A stretch of 64,000 nt of DNA from Adlercreutzia sp. ZJ304 (lineage in GTDB: Bacteria > Actinomycetota > Coriobacteriia > Coriobacteriales > Eggerthellaceae). The translations under genes were made by a program, and so were the position numbers. The stretch is from positions 1 through 64,000 of the forward strand of contig NZ_JAAKEG010000002.1 of assembly GCF_011039075.1 (NCBI RefSeq), in the 5' to 3' direction. Shown here in pieces: positions 33,556 through 42,064 of this stretch (position 1 is its first letter; every line of letters begins with the position of its first letter). The notes beneath the pieces are model-generated. The model did not search any database and was not told where the DNA came from. It saw nothing but the letters and a program-made list of their open reading frames with translations.

Positions 33556-35424
33556 TTGAAGCACTCGAGCAAAATAGAACTTATCCAAGTGTTCGAAAAA
33601 GAGAATGATAGCAGGTGTTATCGTTTCTGTGTTTCCAACGGTGCCAAATTAGGAACAGAGATTATAGAGGCTGTACGTATAAGTCGCTATGAGATGCATA
33701 TCGACGCACAAATAGTTCTATTGGAGCAGATCGAAGAAGGTCAATATGCTGACGCTGCTGTGATATCAGTAACAATTCCTGCCAAGATTAAAAGTTTCAA
33801 AATATCTATATCTGGAATTGGATCTGAGAAAATATCATCCAAATTAATTGACGAAATAATAGCTCAACGCGATTCTATGATGGTTAATCCTGGAATAGAT
33901 GGTCTGTATCAAAAATGGATTCAGATAAATGAACAACCCGACTCATTTGTATCTATTGAACGACTTTCTAAACTTGCACATCAACCATTATTTAGTATTG
34001 TTGTACCGTTATTTAATACTCCAGAAGAATATTTCAAACAAATGATCAATTCGGTACTTGCTCAAACATATCAAAATTGGGAACTTATCCTTGTAAATGC
34101 AAGTCCGGAAAATACGTCATTATGTAGCGCCTTGAATAATCTTAACGACAAAAGAATAGAAATAATTGCACTTAACGAGAATTTAGGCATTTCTGAAAAC
34201 ACCAATGTCGGGATAGCAATAGCGCAAGGAGATTACATCTGCTTTTTAGACCATGACGATACTCTATCTCCTTATGCATTAGCAGAATACGCAGCTGCAA
34301 TAAATGAAAATCCGAATATTGATCTGCTTTATTGTGATGAAGATAATATTTCAGGTGATACCAGTATGCGCTTTGCGCCATGGTTTAAGCCCGATCTTAA
34401 TACAGATTTACTAGCATCCCATAACTATATTTGCCACTTCTTAACTATAAGTCGCAAAATCTTAAATAAAGTTGAGCCTTATAAAAAAGATGTTGATGGT
34501 GCTCAGGATTATGATTTGACATTAAAGGTCGTTGATGCCGGTGGCATAGTTAAACATATTCCAAAAATACTCTATCATTGGCGACAACATGAAGGATCTA
34601 CAAATGGTGGCAGTGTTAAAGCAAAACCATATATCGAAAAGGCAAGTAAAATAGTTCTTCAAACGCATTATACACGACACAATCTTCCGTCCTCAATCAG
34701 CACAACAGACATACCGTGTGTTTTTAGGACAAACTTTCCAGCCAGCAACACAAACATATCGATTATTAAAACCAGAGCAAACTTTAGAGGGCAACAATAT
34801 GCACAATCGATTAATCAACAAGCTCAAAACACGAAAAATGAACTAATTGCCGTAATATGCGACACAGTACAAATAAAAGCAGAATCTGTAAGATCGCTTA
34901 GCTGCTGGTTTTGTAGGAACGATATTGGAATTGCATCACCAAAAATGCTATATGCAGATGGCTTGATTCAACATGCAGGGCTTTGCATACGCGAAAACAA
35001 AACAATTGGTCATCTAAATCAAGGTTTTATCAACAATATGGGCGGAGGCTACAACGGTACAGCAGAAGCTATCTGCGATTTTAGCGCTGTAGATCCTGCT
35101 TGTATGATGTTTCGTACTGAAGACTTTCTTGAAGTTGGTGGGTTTGCGACTGATTATGAAAATGCCCTAATTGCAGCAGTAGACTTCTGCTTTCGCATTA
35201 GAAGTTTAAACAAATTAGTGCTAGTAGACCCAGATTCTAAAGCAATTAATAGAGCTCCTGTGTTTTGGGCAAATAGAATTCCACCTTGGGAACAGCCCGA
35301 TAATTCTGATCTGCAGTTATTATGGAGCCGTTGGGGAAAAGAGTTTCAACAGGATGTACTCGCAAACCCAAATGTTTCTCTTGCGGAGTCGTATTTCCAC
35401 TTAAACACCCAAGGAATTATATAA
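33556..35424 (+). CDS. GT2 rhamnosyltransferase-like, second GT domain degenerate
   Basis: A 622-residue protein related to the 798-residue one at 37974. Residues 1-145 are an uncharacterised beta-rich N-domain; residues about 148-385 form an intact GT2 domain (LFSIVVPLFNTPEEYFKQMI, CFLDHDDTLS with D232-H-D-D, LLYCDEDNI, VDGAQDYDLTLKV, YHWRQHEGS). The C-terminal part aligns with the second GT2 domain of the paralog (IGIASPKMLYADGLIQHAG, VDPACMMFRTEDFLEVGGF) but has lost most of its Rossmann half, and the metal-binding N-N-D is replaced by VICDTVQ. So probably monofunctional. Starts with TTG at 33556 (weak ribosome site). Confidence 0.8.
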   Translation: MKHSSKIELIQVFEKENDSRCYRFCVSNGAKLGTEIIEAVRISRYEMHIDAQIVLLEQIEEGQYADAAVISVTIPAKIKSFKISISGIGSEKISSKLIDEIIAQRDSMMVNPGIDGLYQKWIQINEQPDSFVSIERLSKLAHQPLFSIVVPLFNTPEEYFKQMINSVLAQTYQNWELILVNASPENTSLCSALNNLNDKRIEIIALNENLGISENTNVGIAIAQGDYICFLDHDDTLSPYALAEYAAAINENPNIDLLYCDEDNISGDTSMRFAPWFKPDLNTDLLASHNYICHFLTISRKILNKVEPYKKDVDGAQDYDLTLKVVDAGGIVKHIPKILYHWRQHEGSTNGGSVKAKPYIEKASKIVLQTHYTRHNLPSSISTTDIPCVFRTNFPASNTNISIIKTRANFRGQQYAQSINQQAQNTKNELIAVICDTVQIKAESVRSLSCWFCRNDIGIASPKMLYADGLIQHAGLCIRENKTIGHLNQGFINNMGGGYNGTAEAICDFSAVDPACMMFRTEDFLEVGGFATDYENALIAAVDFCFRIRSLNKLVLVDPDSKAINRAPVFWANRIPPWEQPDNSDLQLLWSRWGKEFQQDVLANPNVSLAESYFHLNTQGII

Positions 35425-35542
35425 ACACAATCCATTTCTGCCGGTGCACAAATTGTGCGACTGCATTCTCATACAGATACCCTAAATCCGCAGGAAGACT
35501 ATTACTCAGAAGTTTCGCATAGATGGCTGTGTTTGCCTACTT
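35425..35542. other. Short gap before IS3 remnant
   Basis: No gene or terminator is supported in this 118-bp gap; the boundary between cluster DNA and the inserted DNA lies about here, judging from the shift in base composition. Confidence 0.3.
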
Positions 35543-35770
35543 TCACTGTTGAGAGTCTATTAGATCGAATAGTCGCTTGAGCTCTATACGGGTTTTGATG
35601 AGCTCGCGTCTGAGGCTATCTTCTGTTTCCTTCACGCTTTCAGGCAGGATCGATGGCGTCTTTTTCGAATGATAAAGACCCGAAAGACCACCCTTTTCGT
35701 ATTTCTTCAGCCAAGACTGGAATGCCGTTATGCTCACATTTTGAAGATGGAAATCCGGATTCCCGTGTCT
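35543..35770 (-). pseudogene. IS3-family OrfA remnant
   Basis: The minus-strand frame encodes NVSITAFQSWLKKYEKGG followed by LSGLYHSKKTPSILPES and a Leu-heptad tail RRELIKTRIELKRLF. This is the second half of an IS3-type helix-turn-helix OrfA, with the W-x-x-x-Y-x-x-x-G-x-x-x-L signature. The frame is open upstream to about 35770 but lacks the first helix-turn-helix residues and no OrfB follows, so it is a fragment. It marks the left border of the foreign DNA. Confidence 0.65.
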
Positions 35771-35886
35771 ATTTAGAGATTAGCGGCAGAATTTTGGTTT
35801 ATTTCGTTTCGGCTTTTCTTTTGGTTCTATAATGCTTACGCGAGAAATAGCTTGGGTCGAAGTTAGAGTTAAAAACGGGTTTTCAG

Positions 35887-37299
35887 ATGGTGTTTAATGT
35901 TCGAAAAGTCGATAGATGTGTTGTTGCAGCTATCGTTGTTTGTCTAATCACGATTTTTATATGTATTGCACCCATGGGACTTAATCCTGCATGGAACGGG
36001 GATGTGCCGACACATCATAATCAATATGAGTTGATGGCGCAATCGCTTATCCAAGGGCACTTGTATCTAGACTTGCCCGTCGATCCTGTATTGGCACAGC
36101 TGAACAATCCCTATGATCCGGTCGCCAGAAATGATTCGGGGGCTTCATTTTTCTGGGATCACGCCTTCTATGATGGGCGCTATTACATGTATTTCGGCAT
36201 AGTACCAGTCCTGGTCCTATTCTTGCCCTACCAATTGATTACCGGACATTCTTTAACAACATATCATGCTACACAGTTGTTTGTTGCTCTCTTCATAGTG
36301 GGACTTTTTTCGCTGTTCTGGAGGATGCGTAAAATCTATTTTAAGCAGATGCCTTTCGTTTCGTTTCTAATTCTTTGTGTAGCCTTCTCTCTTATGAGCG
36401 TATGGTATGGGGTCGGATCACCCGCTTTATACTGCACAGCAATTTCATCGGCGCTGTGCAGCGAGGTATGGAGTCTATATCTATTTGCTCAAGCTATGGG
36501 GATGGAATTCGGTTCGCGCCTCGACATACGAAGAAGGATCTTTCTTGTACTTGCCTCTCTGCTGGGAGCTATGGCGTTCGGCTGTCGCCCTCCGATTGCG
36601 CTTGCCAATCTCGTCGTAATCCCTCTACTTGTTTCGCTGTTCAGAATGCGGGATACGCGCAATTTCATTATCGATGCTACTGCCATAATCGCACCCTATG
36701 TAATTGTTGGGGCGCTTCTCATGGGATACAATTTTCTTCGTTTTGAAAGCCCCTTCGAGTTCGGGCAGTCCTATCAGCTTACCGTAGCCGACCAAAGCGG
36801 GTATGGGGAAGGCGGTCGGTCGTTTAGTTCGTCCCTGCAGGAATTCAGCAAGTTCTTTTTTGAGCTACCTGGAGAATCTACAACATTTGCAGGAGTTTTT
36901 ATAAATTACCCCATGTTATTTATCTCATTTTTTTCATTGGCTTACCCCAGAGTAAGGGTAATGTTAAGGGAGAGGAGGCTTCTGACATACCTCTTTACGA
37001 TGATTGTCGCCATCATACTGATAGGTCTATTCGATTCCGTATGGTCGCCCTATATTCTGGAGCGCTACAGAATGGATGTATATTGGCTTTTGGGGATAAT
37101 ATCCTTTGTCCTATATGGCTTTTGGGGTGAAAGCGTCAAGAACCAAGTCTTCTACGTCGCACTTTCGGTGCTTGGAGTCATTACAGCGGTTACGAGCGTT
37201 CTGTTGTTTCTGGTTCCTTACGACAGTAATCTCGCATCTTTGTATCCAGACTCAGCCAAAACACTGAGACAGTATATAAGCTTGGGGATATGGAAATGA
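35887..37299 (+). CDS. Polytopic membrane protein, probable GT-C-like glycosyltransferase
   Basis: A 470-residue protein with ten or more helices. The first outer loop has PAWNGDVPTHHNQYELMAQS, and GSFFWDHAFYDGRYYMYFGI follows in the next loop; acidic residues after helix 1 and W-D-x-x-x-Y-x-G-R-Y resemble membrane glycosyl- or mannosyltransferase-like proteins of actinobacterial glycan loci. ATG 35887 has an adequate spacing but no strong ribosome site. Its base composition and codon use (more G/C at third positions) differ from the AT-rich genes on either side, and an IS3 remnant lies upstream, indicating transfer into the cluster. Confidence 0.7.
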   Translation: MVFNVRKVDRCVVAAIVVCLITIFICIAPMGLNPAWNGDVPTHHNQYELMAQSLIQGHLYLDLPVDPVLAQLNNPYDPVARNDSGASFFWDHAFYDGRYYMYFGIVPVLVLFLPYQLITGHSLTTYHATQLFVALFIVGLFSLFWRMRKIYFKQMPFVSFLILCVAFSLMSVWYGVGSPALYCTAISSALCSEVWSLYLFAQAMGMEFGSRLDIRRRIFLVLASLLGAMAFGCRPPIALANLVVIPLLVSLFRMRDTRNFIIDATAIIAPYVIVGALLMGYNFLRFESPFEFGQSYQLTVADQSGYGEGGRSFSSSLQEFSKFFFELPGESTTFAGVFINYPMLFISFFSLAYPRVRVMLRERRLLTYLFTMIVAIILIGLFDSVWSPYILERYRMDVYWLLGIISFVLYGFWGESVKNQVFYVALSVLGVITAVTSVLLFLVPYDSNLASLYPDSAKTLRQYISLGIWK

Positions 37300-37973
37300 T
37301 AGCATGCTTCTCATTTTGAAGCGGCGTAATCTGCGGTTTAGGCTTGATTCTCTATATGCGCTCTCACATGGTCTGAGTCATGTAACCTTAAAAACCCTTT
37401 GTGCTAGTACAAGTTTCATAGACGTTTTACGGTTTTCCCAGTAACGTCCAAGCAATAATGAAAGGTAATGCGTAATACATCTGTATTGAACAGTGTAATA
37501 AGACTACAGGAGCGAAAAGCAAAAACGAAAAAAGCACAGCTTGAACGAGCCCGTATCGGCAGAAAGTCCCAAAGGATAAACAGGGTCACTTACACGCATG
37601 GTCGGCAACACCACCCCAGCACGCTCTAGCCAATCAAATGCTGTGGCAAGGTTAACGAATCGTATGTTTTTCCCCTAATTTGGCAAATTCTCTGCCAGTG
37701 GTAGTCTTGCTTACTTGGCGTGCGCCCGTTACTAGCATTCCTTGCTATGTTTTTAGTTTCTTCTATGCCATCAATTCGCTATATGCCCGGTGCTTTAACA
37801 TTAGCGATCTCCTTTGTTATTCACGAAACGCAACCGATTATGTTAATAAAATCAACGAAACGCAACCTGATTCATCAAAATTTTTCGCGCAAAGGAACCT
37901 TTAGTGCGCATGACCAGCTCTAGCCTTTATAATGTCTAGCACCTGTCGATAATTAAACGATGTGGAGCATACT
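37300..37973. other. 674-bp non-coding gap after the transferred gene
   Basis: No gene is supported. A short basic frame at about 37497-37626 (KAKTKKAQLERARIGRK) has no family match. A 16-nt-like near repeat ACGAAACGCAACC occurs twice around 37823-37872. The region reads like recombination scar at the right border of the inserted DNA, and should hold the promoter of the next gene (TATAAT at 37928-37933). Confidence 0.4.
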
Positions 37974-40367
37974 ATGCAAGTTGCATTCAAAGGTCTTTGC
38001 CGCGGCAATGGAAAGATATTTATAAAAGTAGAAATCGAACAGCTGCAAAGTGACTCTAAAATCAAACTTACTTGCACGGCAAAGGACGGCTTCATTCTGC
38101 CGAGCAGAATTTATCAACTAGATAAGAATGAAACAACCACTTCTTATGTAGTTGTTTTACCAAATATGCCAGTTAAAGAGGAACTCACTTTTACTGAGGT
38201 AGATTCCAACGAAAACCTTATAGGGGAGCCGGTTAAAAAATCCGTTTCGAGCTTTATAGCCAAATGGGAATCTCGCATAAATTATAAATTGCATAAAGGA
38301 TTAACAAAACAAATACGCGATTTTGATGAGCGCGCACAATACGACCGTATACATATGGAATTTTGGGAGATAATTCCTTTAGAAAACGATCAATTTAGAG
38401 TTCGGCTTCAACTAGAAATTCCATATAACAGTGATGCCGATATTGAACTGCAATGCTTTGATGAGTCTTTAAAATTGGTAGATTCGGAATTTATATTCTT
38501 AGGAGAAGACTACAGAAGTGTATCATGGAAAAATACTGTTTCATTTCGCGTGCTGCGCTATTCAATAGTGTTGAACAATAAAAATAAACATTACTTATTT
38601 ACGGCACGCAATAAAAACGATCAAAAATTGAGTGGATTTGCCGTTCTAAAACCAGCAAATTGCAAACGCAGGATTAAAGAGTGGGTAGGTGATCACATAC
38701 CTATCATAGATATTCCTTATGAAGAATGGTTTGATATGCATCGTGCAAATCAAGCTGATATTAATATGCAAGTGAATACACATTTAGATATGGAGCCACT
38801 TTTTAGTTTTATTGTTCCCCTATATAAAACCCCAATAAAACTATTTGATGAAATGGTTCGTTCCGTCATCGAGCAAAGTTATGCTAAATGGGAATTGCTT
38901 CTAGTAAACGCAAGCCCCGAAGATAGCGCATTGTCTAGTCGTATAGCGGCAAATGCGGAAACTGATCCTAGAATAAAAGAAATAAAATTAGAAAGCAACA
39001 TGGGGATATCGCTTAATACTCGTGCAGGAATAGAGGCTGCATCTGGTGATTATATATGTTTCTTAGACCATGACGATACAATTGAGCCCGATATGCTATT
39101 TGAATATGCTATAGCAATTAATAAAAATCCAAAAATAGATTTACTCTACTGTGATGAAGATAAGCTTATGCCTAACGGCTCATATGATGGTCCTTTCTTC
39201 AAGCCAGATTTCTCAATAGACTTGCTTAGAAATGTTAATTATATTTGCCATATGCTATGCGTTCGCAAATCGCTAATAAATTCACTTGAATTGTATACTC
39301 AGGAAGTAGATGGTGCACAAGACCATGATTTAACATTAAAGGTAGCTGAAATATCTACAAACATCCATCACGTTCCTCGCATTCTTTATCACTGGAGGAT
39401 TTGTGAGGGATCAGTAGCTGCAGGAGCAGATGCTAAACCATATGCGATTCAGGCTGGCGTTAATGCTGTTCAGAGCCATTTAGATCGATTAGGAATTCGC
39501 GCAAAAGTAACACCTAACAAAATACCATTCTCGTACGATATTGAATATTTAGTAGATGATATTAATCCCCTTATCTCAATTATCATCCCGTCAAAAGACG
39601 AATGCGAAACGCTTGCAAGATGTATAGATTCAATTATTGAAAAAACTACATACAACAACTACGAAATAGTTGTTGTAGAAAACAATAGCGAACAAAGCGA
39701 AACATTTAAGTATTACGAAACAATTTCAGCAAAGTACGACTATGTGAGAGTTGAGCGATGGGCTCACGAATTTAACTTTTCAAAAATAGTTAATTTTGGT
39801 GCACAAAAAGCCCAAGGAGATTACCTTGTTTTACTCAATAACGATACAGAAATAATTACAAATAACTGGCTTGAACAGATGCTAGGAGTTTGTCGGCGCG
39901 ACGATGTCGGAATTGTTGGAGTACGACTCTGGTATCCAGATGATACAATTCAGCATGCTGGTATAGTTATGGTTCAAACTGGACCAATTCATATTTACCA
40001 CGAACTACCTAAAGGAAACAGTGGATACAGTGGGTTGACACTTCAGACACAAGACTTAAGTGCAGTAACAGCAGCTTGTGTAATGGTTAAAAAAGAAATA
40101 TTTGACCAAGTTGGAGGATTCGACGAAGAATTTGCCATCGCTTTCAATGATGTAGATTTCTGTCTTCGTGTACGCGAACTAGAAAAACTAATAGTCTACT
40201 TGCCATCAGTTGAACTTTATCATTATGAATCTCTATCTCGCGGATATGAAAATACGCCTGAAAAACAAATAAGATTCAACAAAGAAGCAGCATTATTAAG
40301 ACTAAGATGGACTAAATACTATATTTTAGGAGATCCTTATTTTAGACCTACGTTGTCACTTGGATAA
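37974..40367 (+). CDS. Two-domain GT2 glycosyltransferase (rhamnan polymerase-like)
   Basis: A 797-residue protein: a beta-rich N-terminal region (residues 1-265), a first GT2 domain (FSFIVPLYKTPIKLFDEMVR, CFLDHDDTIEPDML with D365-H-D-D, LLYCDEDK, VDGAQDHDLTLKV), and a second GT2 domain (ISIIIPSKDECETLARCID, VVVENNSEQSET, LVLLNNDTEI with D624, TAACVMVKKEIFDQVGGF, FNDVDFCLRVR). Both metal sites are intact, so it may be bifunctional, like RgpF- or WbbL-type enzymes building rhamnose backbones. ATG 37974 (TGTGGAG upstream) preferred over GTG 37962. Confidence 0.85.
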   Translation: MQVAFKGLCRGNGKIFIKVEIEQLQSDSKIKLTCTAKDGFILPSRIYQLDKNETTTSYVVVLPNMPVKEELTFTEVDSNENLIGEPVKKSVSSFIAKWESRINYKLHKGLTKQIRDFDERAQYDRIHMEFWEIIPLENDQFRVRLQLEIPYNSDADIELQCFDESLKLVDSEFIFLGEDYRSVSWKNTVSFRVLRYSIVLNNKNKHYLFTARNKNDQKLSGFAVLKPANCKRRIKEWVGDHIPIIDIPYEEWFDMHRANQADINMQVNTHLDMEPLFSFIVPLYKTPIKLFDEMVRSVIEQSYAKWELLLVNASPEDSALSSRIAANAETDPRIKEIKLESNMGISLNTRAGIEAASGDYICFLDHDDTIEPDMLFEYAIAINKNPKIDLLYCDEDKLMPNGSYDGPFFKPDFSIDLLRNVNYICHMLCVRKSLINSLELYTQEVDGAQDHDLTLKVAEISTNIHHVPRILYHWRICEGSVAAGADAKPYAIQAGVNAVQSHLDRLGIRAKVTPNKIPFSYDIEYLVDDINPLISIIIPSKDECETLARCIDSIIEKTTYNNYEIVVVENNSEQSETFKYYETISAKYDYVRVERWAHEFNFSKIVNFGAQKAQGDYLVLLNNDTEIITNNWLEQMLGVCRRDDVGIVGVRLWYPDDTIQHAGIVMVQTGPIHIYHELPKGNSGYSGLTLQTQDLSAVTAACVMVKKEIFDQVGGFDEEFAIAFNDVDFCLRVRELEKLIVYLPSVELYHYESLSRGYENTPEKQIRFNKEAALLRLRWTKYYILGDPYFRPTLSLG

Positions 40368-40417
40368 TAATGCATAGATTGATAACACTCTTCAACTACA
40401 GATACTAAGCGACAGAT

Positions 40418-41236
40418 ATGAATACAAACATTCCTAAAACTAACCAACAGCAAAAAAATAGCATCTATTTGCTTTACAACTTGGTGTCCAAAGAATTCAA
40501 ACTACGTTATAGGCGCTCTGTCCTAGGCGTAGTTTGGAGTATGCTAAACCCATTACTAATGATGATAGTAATGGCTCTTATATTCAGTAATATTTTCAGG
40601 TTCACATTTGATATGTACCCATTTGCGGTGTACCTAATCTTGGGTCAAACGTTCTTTACCATATTCCAAGATGGCACTAATGGCGCAATGCGTTCAATCA
40701 TAGATGCAGCACCGCTAATTAAAAAAGTTCATGTCGAAAAAATTATTTTTCCAACTGAAAAAGTAATATTCGCGGTAGTGAATTTCTTCTTCTCGCTAAT
40801 TGCGGTCTGCTTAGTTTTACTGTTCTTTGGCATGATTCCAAGTTGGAAAATAGTGTTTGTACCGGTGCTTTTATTATTACTGACTGTTTTTACTTTAGGT
40901 GTGGCTTATCTTGTCAGCGCACTAACTGTTTTCTTCCGCGACATAGAACATCTATGGACTGTTTTAACTACAGTTTGGTTTTATTTCACCCCAATTTTCT
41001 GGCCGCTCGATGCACTTAGAAATAACGGTATAGAGTGGGTTTATACATTAATACAATTTAATCCTATGTATTATTTTGTATCGGGCTTTCGTCAAATGGT
41101 TACAGGAGTTGCCTTACCTACAGACATTGGCATTAGCTTAACATTAGTGTACTGCTCTGTTTTCGCTATAGTAACTTTTGCAGTAGGGCTTTTTACATTC
41201 AAGAAACTTGAAAGAAAATTCATCTTATACGTTTAG
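40418..41236 (+). CDS. ABC-2 polysaccharide export permease
   Basis: A 272-residue permease of the Wzm/TagG/RgpC family, six helices. It begins with the cytoplasmic amphipathic part FKLRYRRSVLGVVWSMLNPL, a motif characteristic of this family, then LGQTFFTIFQDGTNGAM, KKVHVEKIIFPTEK and the last helices ending WFYFTPIFWPLDALRNN. It would export the lipid-linked rhamnan polymer synthesised in the cytoplasm. It is 12 nt before its ATPase gene. Confidence 0.92.
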   Translation: MNTNIPKTNQQQKNSIYLLYNLVSKEFKLRYRRSVLGVVWSMLNPLLMMIVMALIFSNIFRFTFDMYPFAVYLILGQTFFTIFQDGTNGAMRSIIDAAPLIKKVHVEKIIFPTEKVIFAVVNFFFSLIAVCLVLLFFGMIPSWKIVFVPVLLLLLTVFTLGVAYLVSALTVFFRDIEHLWTVLTTVWFYFTPIFWPLDALRNNGIEWVYTLIQFNPMYYFVSGFRQMVTGVALPTDIGISLTLVYCSVFAIVTFAVGLFTFKKLERKFILYV

Positions 41237-41247
41237 CGGAGAGCAAA

Positions 41248-42030
41248 ATGTCAGACAAACTTTCAAATACCTACGATATTTCCGATAGTAGCTCAGCCGA
41301 GCCTATTGTTGCCGTTCAAGACGTATCCGTCATATTTAATATTGCCAACGAAAAAATTCAGAGCTTAAAAGAATACTTCATTAAGTTAATGCGTCGCGAA
41401 TTGATGTTCCGCGAATTCGTCGCTGTAGACGATGTGACGTTTACTGTTAATCGGGGAGATGTGTTCGGACTTGTAGGCACAAATGGTTCTGGTAAATCTA
41501 CTATGTTGAAAGTTATTGCAGGTGTACTTGAACCTAGCAAAGGTACATGTACTGTAAATGGCAGTATATCTCCGCTTATTGAACTTGGTGCTGGATTCGA
41601 TATGGAACTAACAGCACGAGAAAATATATATCTGAATGGTGCGCTTTTAGGTTTTTCTAAAAAGTTTCTCGACGATCATATCAATGAAATAATCGATTTT
41701 GCCGAGCTGCAAAGTTTTATGGAAATGCCTCTTAAGAATTATTCATCGGGTATGGTGGCGCGTATTGCATTTGCAATAGCCACAGTAACTGAACCTGACT
41801 TGTTAATAGTGGACGAAGTGCTTTCCGTAGGCGACTTTCTTTTCCAGCAAAAATGCGAAGACCGAATTAATCAAATGATTAAAAATGGTACCACTGTACT
41901 TATTGTTTCTCACAGTATCGACCAAGTGCGCAGGCTTTGTAACCGCGCACTTTGGATAGAGAAAAGTCACCTAAAAATGCTTGGCGATGCCCAAGAAGTC
42001 TGCGATGCATACAGTAGTTATCAGCAATAG
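41248..42030 (+). CDS. ABC-type polysaccharide exporter ATPase
   Basis: A 260-residue nucleotide-binding subunit (Wzt/TagH/RgpD type). Walker A GLVGTNGSGKSTMLKVIAG, signature YSSGMVARIAFAIA, Walker B LLIVDEVLSVGD and the H-loop VSHSIDQVRRLC are all intact. It lacks the long C-terminal carbohydrate-binding domain of some Wzt proteins, so it probably recognises polymer differently. Short C-terminus ends after the core. Works with the permease upstream. Confidence 0.93.
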   Translation: MSDKLSNTYDISDSSSAEPIVAVQDVSVIFNIANEKIQSLKEYFIKLMRRELMFREFVAVDDVTFTVNRGDVFGLVGTNGSGKSTMLKVIAGVLEPSKGTCTVNGSISPLIELGAGFDMELTARENIYLNGALLGFSKKFLDDHINEIIDFAELQSFMEMPLKNYSSGMVARIAFAIATVTEPDLLIVDEVLSVGDFLFQQKCEDRINQMIKNGTTVLIVSHSIDQVRRLCNRALWIEKSHLKMLGDAQEVCDAYSSYQQ

Positions 42031-42064
42031 CAAAAACCATCGAACTTCTAGGTTGCATATATAC

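Noticed and set aside
37680-37923. Short plus-strand frames in the gap after the transferred membrane gene
   Set aside because: Two overlapping frames without ribosome sites or motifs; region is best described as scar and promoter for the next gene.
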